Below, in pieces: positions 7,872 through 12,646 of a stretch of 12,646 nucleotides of DNA (position 1 is the stretch's first letter; every line of letters starts with the position of its first letter). The position numbers and the translations under genes were made by a program. The DNA is from Caulobacteraceae bacterium (GTDB lineage: Bacteria > Pseudomonadota > Alphaproteobacteria > Caulobacterales > Caulobacteraceae), in the NCBI GenBank assembly GCA_947501315.1, contig CANMXH010000054.1, positions 1 through 12,646 of the forward strand, read 5' to 3'. Below the pieces are notes generated by a model. That model had not been told where the DNA came from. It ran no database searches and saw only the letters and a program-made list of their open reading frames with translations.

Positions 7872-8786
7872 TCAGGCGGCGGGCTCTGCGGGCGGCGGGG
7901 AGGCCGGACCCGGTGACGGCACGCGATCCAGTCCGGAGTCGCGCCTGATCATCGCCGCGACCGGGGCACTCATCCGCACATAGCCGGCCATCGACATATG
8001 GATGCCGTCGCCGGCGCGCATCAGAACACGGCGTCCGCCCGCCGTGGGGAGATAGGCCTCATAATCACCGTCCCCGTTCGAGGTCAGGCCCACGGTCTCG
8101 ATATAGGGCACGCCCAGCGCCCGCATCCGCGACTCGATCACGCCGTTGATCAGCATCATCTGGTCGTCAAAGCTGTCCCGCTTCATTCGGGGCAGGCCGA
8201 CCCAATAGACCGCGATACCCCGGCTGCGCAGCAGGGCGACCAGATCGTCAATCCGCCGGCCATAGGCGGCCTTCCAGCCGTCGGTGCCGAACCTGTGGAT
8301 GTCGTCGCCGGTATCGATACCCTGTGCGTCATTGGTGCCGAACAGCAGCACGGCGACATCGACCGGATGCTCATCCAGCTGCGCCCGGGTTCTGGCGTGA
8401 ATGTTCACATAGTCGTAGCGGGACAGCCCGGTCGACACCTGCGAGAATTTGCTCACCTTCAGGTTCTGCTCGTCCTGCAGCTCGCGGTACAGGCCCGCGT
8501 ACAGGCCGTCGGCCATGGAGTCCCCGAACACGCCGATGCGCAACGGTCCCTCGGCCAGCCGGGCGTTCAGGGGGGTCGCGCGGGCGGTGGCTGGAACGGG
8601 CACCGTCGCGGGCGCAGCGGCGGCAGGCGCAGAGACGGATGTGGGCAAGGGCGCAGAGGCCGCGGCCCTGTCGCCCAGCAGGATCGTAGGATGGCGCAGC
8701 CACGCCCGGCCGTCTGGCGTCAACGCCAGTCCGGCCAGGACACCGATCAGGAAGATCGCCGTCAAAGCGTTGATGCCAGCGCGCAA
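7872..8786 (-). CDS. membrane-anchored SGNH hydrolase-like protein (DUF459 family)
   Basis: This 304-residue protein has an N-terminal hydrophobic anchor (about residues 6-22, ALTAIFLIGVLAGLAL) and an Ala/Pro-rich linker (about 40-70). The SGNH domain follows: Ser90 in FGDSMADGLYAGL, Gly120 in VSTGLSR, Asn152 in FGTNDAQ, and Asp260/His263 in GDGIHMSMAGY. The topology puts the catalytic domain in the periplasm. A Pro-rich tail ends the protein. The start is TTG at 8786; no in-frame ATG exists before the GDS motif, the frame is closed upstream by TAA, and GGGGA lies 5 bases before the TTG. As first gene of a run with an Ape1-like SGNH and an MBOAT, it may be the PatB-like periplasmic acyltransferase that places acyl groups delivered by the MBOAT. 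That assignment is inference. Confidence 0.9.
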   Translation of the reverse strand: MRAGINALTAIFLIGVLAGLALTPDGRAWLRHPTILLGDRAAASAPLPTSVSAPAAAAPATVPVPATARATPLNARLAEGPLRIGVFGDSMADGLYAGLYRELQDEQNLKVSKFSQVSTGLSRYDYVNIHARTRAQLDEHPVDVAVLLFGTNDAQGIDTGDDIHRFGTDGWKAAYGRRIDDLVALLRSRGIAVYWVGLPRMKRDSFDDQMMLINGVIESRMRALGVPYIETVGLTSNGDGDYEAYLPTAGGRRVLMRAGDGIHMSMAGYVRMSAPVAAMIRRDSGLDRVPSPGPASPPPAEPAA

Positions 8787-8892
8787 ACCGATCCCCGACT
8801 GAACCTTGAGCCGTCTGACCCTTTAACCCATCACCGCCGTATAGCCACCTCGTGCCCGCCTCGCGGGAGCAAAAAGGTTAACCCAGCGAGGT
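8787..8892. promoter_or_regulatory. intergenic region with paired TTAACCCA boxes and a short GC hairpin
   Basis: This 106-base gap lies between the DUF2177 stop and the DUF459 start, both on the minus strand, and probably holds the promoter of the SGNH/MBOAT unit. Identical 8-mers TTAACCCA occur at 8823-8830 and 8878-8885, 55 bases apart. A CCCGC-CTC-GCGGG hairpin lies between them (8855-8867). On the minus strand GGCTATACG lies just downstream of the hairpin and partly matches a Caulobacter-type -10 (GCTANAWC), but I find no convincing -35. TTAACC also resembles half of a CtrA site. No promoter can be called with confidence. Confidence 0.3.
8792..8796 (-). promoter_or_regulatory. ribosome binding site deciding the TTG start of the DUF459 gene
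   Basis: On the minus strand GGGGA (8796-8792) sits 5 bases before TTG 8786. Upstream the frame has no ATG or GTG before a TAA about 39 bases away, so this site supports the non-ATG start. Confidence 0.6.
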
Positions 8893-9306
8893 TCAGCCGA
8901 ACCGGCGCTCGGCCCACCGTGCACTGAGATACCCGCCCAGCGCCGAGACGCTCGTCAGGGTCGTGCCCCAGGCCAGATCAATCAGGGTCAGGTGGAGCGA
9001 CCAGACCTTCAGCGTCGCCTGATTGGTCAGGTCGTAGGTGGCATAGGCCACGAAACCGAGCACGGCGCCGTTGATCACCGCCCGCTGCCAGGCCCCCTGA
9101 CGCAGCGCGGGTGCGATGGCCAGGAAAACGGTCCCGAAGATGGAGATCAGGTAGAAGGCAACCGCCGCCTGCATATCCGGCTTGTCGGCCAGGATCGGGC
9201 CCAGCACCGGCCGGTAGAGCCGGTCGGTCATATTGGTCAGCCAGACCGCATCGATGGCGGCAAAGGTCAGGCCCGCGCCGAGATAGGCCGCTATGTATTT
9301 GAACAT
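8893..9306 (-). CDS. DUF2177 family membrane protein
   Basis: This 137-residue protein has four predicted membrane segments at about 5-23, 47-68, 76-93 and 106-129. Conserved-looking motifs of the DUF2177 family are IDAVWL (18-23), YDLTNQATL (91-99) and IDLAWG (109-114). The biochemical function is unknown. It lies 12 bases downstream of the CFA-synthase-family gene. The TAA of that gene is embedded in the TAAGGACC stretch that supplies a Shine-Dalgarno (AAGGA, about 9 bases before ATG 9306), so the two genes form one unit. DUF2177 genes commonly accompany CFA-family, DUF1365 and FAD oxidoreductase genes, all present here, which suggests a role in membrane-lipid modification or stress response. 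This context argument is from memory. Confidence 0.9.
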   Translation of the reverse strand: MFKYIAAYLGAGLTFAAIDAVWLTNMTDRLYRPVLGPILADKPDMQAAVAFYLISIFGTVFLAIAPALRQGAWQRAVINGAVLGFVAYATYDLTNQATLKVWSLHLTLIDLAWGTTLTSVSALGGYLSARWAERRFG

Positions 9307-9318
9307 GAAGTCAGGTCC

Positions 9319-10350
9319 TTACGCTGGTTTCAGGAGATAATGGGTGACCGCCCAGGTGTTGCCGCCGTCATTGCCGAACAGACCCGCCGTGGCCAGATAG
9401 AACCGCCGCCAGCGCCGCCGCCACAGGGCCGCGTCGGGTCCGTAGGTCTCGCGCATCAGTTCCATCACCCGATCGCCGTTGGCGTCCATATTGGCCAGCC
9501 AGTGGTCCGCGGTGCGCTGGTAGTTGACGCCGCTCCAGGTCCATTCACGCTCGACTGCGAACAGGTCCGGGAACTGCCGTATGAGGCCACGGCTGGGCAT
9601 GACGCCCCCGGTGAAGAAGTGCTGGGCGATGAAGTCACCGCTGTCGGTATGGTCGAACCGGTAGGGTGCGTCGCGGTGGGTGAAGATGTGGATGAACATC
9701 CGACCGTCGGGCTTCAGCCAGCCCCGGGCGCGCGTCAGCAGGGCCCGCCAATTGGCCATGTGCTCGAACATCTCGACCGAGACAATGCGGTCGAAACCGT
9801 CACCGTCGGCCGGGCTGAAGTCGTTCATGTCGCAGGTGATCACGGTCAGATTGGTCAGGCCGCGCGCCTTCGCCTGGGCTTCGATATGACCGCGCTGGCC
9901 ATGGCTGTTCGATACGGCCGTGATCGCCGAGTTCGGATAACGCTCGGCCATCCACAGGCTCAGCGAGCCCCAGCCACAGCCGAGCTCCAGCACCCGCTGG
10001 CCGTCGGCAAGCCCCGCGTGATCGCAGGTCTCGGCCAGCGCCGCCTCCTCGGCCTGATCCAGCGATGTGTCGGCGGCCGGATAGAGGCAGCAGGAGTATT
10101 TCAGGCGTTTGCCCAGACAGATCTCGAAGAACTCCGGGGGCAGTTCATAGTGCTGCGCATTGGCCGCCGCCGTATGCTCGGCGATCGCGCGCTGCGCCAT
10201 GTCGCGGGCGAACACGGCCTCGTCATGCGGCGCCTCGCGGTCCAGCCGCCGGCGCGCCTCGCTGACCAGACTGTCGATCGCCGGACGGGCGATGAAGTCC
10301 GGGAACGGCGCATCCTGCAGGCGACGTATGGCGACGTTGGCGAGAGACAT
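9319..10350 (-). CDS. CFA-synthase-family SAM-dependent methyltransferase, CNMT-like subgroup
   Basis: This 343-residue class I SAM methyltransferase is presumably cytoplasmic or membrane-associated. The SAM loop is LELGCGWGSL (121-130), preceded by the family motifs HYELPPEFFEICLG (67-80) and LKYSCCLYP (83-91). The active-site block is VEMFEHM (192-198), with Glu193, Glu196 and His197. E. coli Cfa has Gly where this protein has Glu193, while plant coclaurine N-methyltransferase (CNMT) has the same Glu. HFFTGGVMPS (244-253) and the C-terminal GLFGNDGGNTWAVTHYLLK also follow the CNMT pattern. It may methylate an unsaturated acyl chain or an amine; the substrate is unknown. The start at 10350 is chosen because AGGAG (10360-10356) lies 5 bases upstream. 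An in-frame ATG at 10416 would add 22 residues but runs into the divergent promoter region. It is followed by DUF2177. Confidence 0.9.
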   Translation of the reverse strand: MSLANVAIRRLQDAPFPDFIARPAIDSLVSEARRRLDREAPHDEAVFARDMAQRAIAEHTAAANAQHYELPPEFFEICLGKRLKYSCCLYPAADTSLDQAEEAALAETCDHAGLADGQRVLELGCGWGSLSLWMAERYPNSAITAVSNSHGQRGHIEAQAKARGLTNLTVITCDMNDFSPADGDGFDRIVSVEMFEHMANWRALLTRARGWLKPDGRMFIHIFTHRDAPYRFDHTDSGDFIAQHFFTGGVMPSRGLIRQFPDLFAVEREWTWSGVNYQRTADHWLANMDANGDRVMELMRETYGPDAALWRRRWRRFYLATAGLFGNDGGNTWAVTHYLLKPA

Positions 10351-10355
10351 GGACG

Positions 10356-10360
10356 CTCCT
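10356..10360 (-). promoter_or_regulatory. ribosome binding site deciding the methyltransferase start
   Basis: AGGAG on the minus strand with a 5-base spacer to ATG 10350. It favours this start over the upstream in-frame ATG at 10416. Confidence 0.75.
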
Positions 10361-10465
10361 GGCAGGACTTGGGATAGTAGATCTACGTCAAAGCCCGGCA
10401 TCCGGATGAACGGCATCCACCGGGCTGATTCGGCCGTATGTTATCGGACAGCAGTTGGAGTCGGC
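10361..10465. promoter_or_regulatory. divergent promoter region between methyltransferase and FAD oxidoreductase
   Basis: The two transcription units face away from each other here, so both promoters should lie in this roughly 105-base stretch. Visible structure: a 10-bp palindrome GTAGATCTAC (10377-10386), and an outer inverted repeat GCCCGG (10393-10398) / CCGGGC (10420-10425). The outer repeat encloses GGATG-AACGG-CATCC (10404-10418) and a second CATCC (10399-10403). TTGACG on the minus strand (10391-10386) looks like a -35 but lacks a matching -10. I could not find a confident sigma-70 or ECF promoter. TTGGAG (10455-10460), 5 bases before ATG 10466, is the Shine-Dalgarno of the rightward gene. 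Confidence 0.45.
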
Positions 10466-11836
10466 ATGCCCCCTCATCTCGTCGCGGAGACGCCCCCCTC
10501 GCCCCCGGGCCGGCGGATCGCCGTGGTCGGCTCGGGCATCTCCGGGCTGTCGTGCGCCTGGCTGCTGTCACAGGCGCATGACGTCACCCTGTTCGAGGCC
10601 GACGACCGCCTCGGCGGTCACTCCAGCACGGTCGACGCCCCGTCGCCGGACCAGCCGGTGGCCGTCGACACCGGCTTCATCGTCTACAATGAGGCCAACT
10701 ATCCCAATCTGACCGCCCTGTTCGCGCATCTGGACGTGCCGACCAAGCCGGCCATGATGTCCTTTGCCGTGTCGATCGATGACGGAGCCTTTGAATACTG
10801 CAGCCAGGGGATCGGTGCCCTGTTCGCCCAGAAGCGCAACTACGCCAGCCCACGGTTCTGGCGGATGATCGGCGATCTCCTGCGGTTCCAGAAACAGGCG
10901 CCGCGTGATCTGCCGGAGCTGGAACGGACAGGCGAGACCCTGCACGCCTATCTGGCGCGTCGCGGCTACGGGACCCTGTTCCGGGACGCCCATCTGCTGC
11001 CCCAGGCCGCCGCCATCTGGTCCTGCACCATGGGACAGATGGCCGACTATCCGGCGGCCTCCTTTGTCCGCTTCTACATGAACCACAACCTTCTGACCCT
11101 CGATCTGAGGCCGACCTGGCGCACGGTGCATGGCGGCAGCCGATCCTACGTGACCCGGCTGGTCGAGGCCTTCCGCGGACAGGTCGTCACCAATGCCGGG
11201 ATCACCGGCGTCTTGCGCGGGCTCGACGGCGCGGCTCTGCGGTTCGACGACGGGCGGCTGGAGCGGTTCGACGCCGTGGTCCTGGCCACCCATTCCGATC
11301 AGGCCCTTGCCCTGCTGGAAGCGCCGTCGGCGGACGATCGCCGCCTTCTGGGGGCCATCGGCTACCGGGCCAATCACGTCATCCTGCATCGCGACGTCAC
11401 CCTGATGCCGAAGCGGCGCAAGGCCTGGGCCGCCTGGACCCACAAGGGTTACTCGGCCCGCGCGGGCGAAGGCGGCGTGACCTACTGGATGAACGAGCTC
11501 CAGTCCCTGCCCGGCCCGCCCCTGTTCGTCAGCCTGAACCCGGCCCGGGATCCGGATCCGGCCCTGGTGATCGGCGAATGGGACTATGAGCACCCGGTGT
11601 TCGACAGCGCCGCCGTCGCCGCCCAAACCGAGCTATGGTCGCTTCAGGGCCGCCGCAATGTCTGGTTCGCAGGGGCCTGGTTCGGCTCGGGCTTCCACGA
11701 GGACGGCATCCAGTCCGGGCTGGCCGTTGCCGAACAGCTGGGCGGCGTTCGCCGGCCGTGGACCGTCGAAAACGAGAGCGGCCGGATTCATCTGCGCCCA
11801 TCCGCTGACCCGGACCGGCTGACCGAAGCGGCGTGA
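10466..11836 (+). CDS. FAD/NAD(P)-binding oxidoreductase, amine-oxidase fold
   Basis: This 456-residue flavoprotein has an N-terminal Rossmann dinucleotide fold, IAVVGSGISGLSCAWLL (18-34), with GxGxxG at Gly22/24/27. Acidic Glu44 ends the second strand (VTLFEADDRLGGHSS). A C-terminal FAD-contact block, FAGAWFGSGFHEDGIQSG, covers 401-418. ATHSDQAL (274-281) is typical of the NAD(P)-binding Rossmann-like/amine oxidase group (COG2907). The substrate is unknown; the neighbours suggest oxidation or desaturation of a lipid. The start at 10466 has TTGGAG 5 bases upstream. The frame is open further back to 10160, but that part is antisense to the methyltransferase gene. The stop overlaps the start of the DUF1365 gene as GTGA, so the two are coupled. 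Confidence 0.92.
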   Translation: MPPHLVAETPPSPPGRRIAVVGSGISGLSCAWLLSQAHDVTLFEADDRLGGHSSTVDAPSPDQPVAVDTGFIVYNEANYPNLTALFAHLDVPTKPAMMSFAVSIDDGAFEYCSQGIGALFAQKRNYASPRFWRMIGDLLRFQKQAPRDLPELERTGETLHAYLARRGYGTLFRDAHLLPQAAAIWSCTMGQMADYPAASFVRFYMNHNLLTLDLRPTWRTVHGGSRSYVTRLVEAFRGQVVTNAGITGVLRGLDGAALRFDDGRLERFDAVVLATHSDQALALLEAPSADDRRLLGAIGYRANHVILHRDVTLMPKRRKAWAAWTHKGYSARAGEGGVTYWMNELQSLPGPPLFVSLNPARDPDPALVIGEWDYEHPVFDSAAVAAQTELWSLQGRRNVWFAGAWFGSGFHEDGIQSGLAVAEQLGGVRRPWTVENESGRIHLRPSADPDRLTEAA

Positions 11837-12646
11837 AAGCGTCTCTGGCCAACACCGCCGCTTCCGCCCTCTATGTCGGCGAGGTCGTGCATCAGCGGTC
11901 GCGCAGCTTCGACCATCGCCTGCGCTATCGTGTCTGGATGGTGCTGGCCGATCTCGATGAGCTGGACGGCCTCCAGTCCCGCCTGGGTCTGCTGGGTCGA
12001 GGGCGGTTCGGCCTGATCAGCTTTCGGGCCTCGGACCATGGCGACCGCTCCGGCCGCCCCCTGCGCGCCCAGGTCGAGGGCCATCTGGCGGAGGCGGGGA
12101 TCGATATCGCCGGCGGGCCGATACGCCTGCTGACCATGCCGCGCATCCTCGGCTACGGCTTCAACCCGATCAGCGTCTTCTTCTGCCACACGCCGGACGG
12201 GGCCCTGGCCGCCCTGCTCTATGAGGTCACCAACACCTTCCATGAGCGCCACAGCTACCTTGTCGCCGTGCCTTCTCCTCCCCCTCCCGGGGGAGGGGGA
12301 CCGCCGGAGGCGGTGGAGGGGGCTGGTCGCGCACTGATCCGCCAGACCGTGGACAAACAGCTGTTCGTCTCACCCTTCATGGACCGCGACCTGACCTATG
12401 ATTTCACCGTCCGCCCGCCCGGCGAGGCGGTGTCGGTCGTCGTCGCCGTCCGTCGGGGTGAGACCCCGATCCTGACCGCCAGCTTCGCCGGCCAACGCCG
12501 TCCCCTGACCGACGATGAGTTGCTTCGCGCCTTCCTGACCCACCCCCTGCTGACCTGGAAGGTCACCTGGGGCATCCACTGGGAGGCGGCGAAGATGATG
12601 TTCAAGGGGGCACGCTACCGTCACCGCGGCGCGCCGCCGAAGCAGC
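11833..12646 (+). CDS. DUF1365 family protein, partial at right edge, with in-frame repeat insertion
   Basis: Translation starts at GTG 11833, which overlaps the TGA of the FAD oxidoreductase (GTGA at 11833-11836); no Shine-Dalgarno is obvious, which fits translational coupling. 271 residues are visible, close to the family's usual full length. Typical DUF1365 motifs are LYVGEVVHQRSRSFDHRLRY (13-32), RILGYGFNPISVFFCH (104-119), YEVTNTFHERHSYL (130-143) and KQLFVSPFMDRDLTYDF (175-191). The function is unknown. The family is consistently next to this kind of FAD oxidoreductase and CFA-type methyltransferases, so a role in fatty-acid or lipid modification is likely. The oddity is residues about 147-165, a Pro/Gly-rich stretch (PSPPPPGGGGPPEAVEGAG) encoded by a palindromic repeat element that interrupts a normally short loop without breaking the frame. 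Confidence 0.92.
   Translation, partial: MKASLANTAASALYVGEVVHQRSRSFDHRLRYRVWMVLADLDELDGLQSRLGLLGRGRFGLISFRASDHGDRSGRPLRAQVEGHLAEAGIDIAGGPIRLLTMPRILGYGFNPISVFFCHTPDGALAALLYEVTNTFHERHSYLVAVPSPPPPGGGGPPEAVEGAGRALIRQTVDKQLFVSPFMDRDLTYDFTVRPPGEAVSVVVAVRRGETPILTASFAGQRRPLTDDELLRAFLTHPLLTWKVTWGIHWEAAKMMFKGARYRHRGAPPKQ
12275..12322. repeat. palindromic C/G-rich repeat element inside the DUF1365 coding sequence
   Basis: TCCCCCTCCC (12279-12288) and GGGAGGGGGA (12291-12300) form a 10-bp perfect inverted repeat around GG. A second hairpin CCGCC-GGA-GGCGG (12301-12313) follows directly, then a second copy of GGAGGGGG (12315-12322; the first is at 12292-12299). CCCCCTCC (12280-12287) can pair with either copy, so two alternative folds exist. 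From memory, elements of this pattern (C-rich arm, G-rich arm, ACCGC...GCGGT hairpin, GGAGGGG) are dispersed and mostly intergenic in Caulobacter, Brevundimonas and relatives. Exact ends are uncertain by a few bases. Confidence 0.75.

Noticed and set aside
8855..8880. GC hairpin followed by AAAAA as a terminator
   Set aside because: The homopolymer is T on the minus strand but precedes the hairpin in the direction of transcription of the flanking genes, and it is A on the plus strand. The order is wrong for a Rho-independent terminator on either strand.
8992..10377. 461-residue open frame on the plus strand
   Set aside because: It is antisense to both DUF2177 and the methyltransferase, spanning two real genes and their gap; no domain is seen.
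10351..10416. N-terminal extension of the methyltransferase to ATG 10416
   Set aside because: A good Shine-Dalgarno (AGGAG) precedes ATG 10350, while the extension overlaps the divergent promoter region and has no family-like sequence.
10426..10446. TGATTC ... TTATCG as an ECF sigma-E promoter for the FAD gene
   Set aside because: The spacing between the boxes is only 9 bases, far from the roughly 16-19 expected, so it was not called.
10568..11626. 352-residue minus-strand open frame
   Set aside because: It is antisense to the FAD oxidoreductase, which has intact GxGxxG and C-terminal FAD motifs.

Overview
The window looks like chromosomal DNA of a GC-rich alphaproteobacterium. The gene families, the GTG/TTG starts, the tight stop-start overlaps and a C/G-rich palindromic repeat of the kind I associate with Caulobacter/Brevundimonas genomes suggest Caulobacterales, possibly Brevundimonas. 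This is inference; there is no rRNA or marker gene to settle it. I see no mobile elements, tRNAs or CRISPR. Coding density is very high and no gene-free gap exceeds about 120 bases.

Region 1 (1-2077, minus strand): a circularly permuted ATP-grasp protein followed by an alpha-E (DUF403) protein that runs off the left edge. The two overlap by an ATGA junction. This pair belongs to a widespread predicted peptide-ligation operon, usually completed by a transglutaminase-like protease. Region 2 (2194-4650, minus): a secreted S9 serine peptidase of the glutamyl-endopeptidase-like group. A perfect 11-bp hairpin separates it from region 1.

Region 3 (4716-8786, minus): four tightly packed genes. In transcription order they are a membrane-anchored DUF459 SGNH protein, an Ape1-like secreted SGNH hydrolase with a large insert, an MBOAT O-acyltransferase, and an unrecognised 165-residue protein with one membrane segment. 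Together they look like a machine that carries acyl groups across the inner membrane, places them on a periplasmic polymer and removes them again. Peptidoglycan O-acetylation is the best guess, and an exopolysaccharide is the alternative.

Region 4 (8893-12646): a divergent lipid/stress-type locus. Leftward are a CFA-synthase-family methyltransferase (closer in its motifs to plant coclaurine N-methyltransferase than to E. coli Cfa) and a DUF2177 membrane protein. Rightward are an FAD-dependent amine-oxidase-fold oxidoreductase and a DUF1365 protein, overlapping by GTGA and cut by the right edge. From memory, such gene sets occur in alphaproteobacterial singlet-oxygen/ECF-sigma regulons and in unusual fatty-acid modification. 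No sigma factor lies in this window.

The most unusual features are a repeat element inserted in frame inside the DUF1365 gene, the four-gene acyl-transfer module with its orphan fourth protein, and the CNMT-like signature of the methyltransferase.
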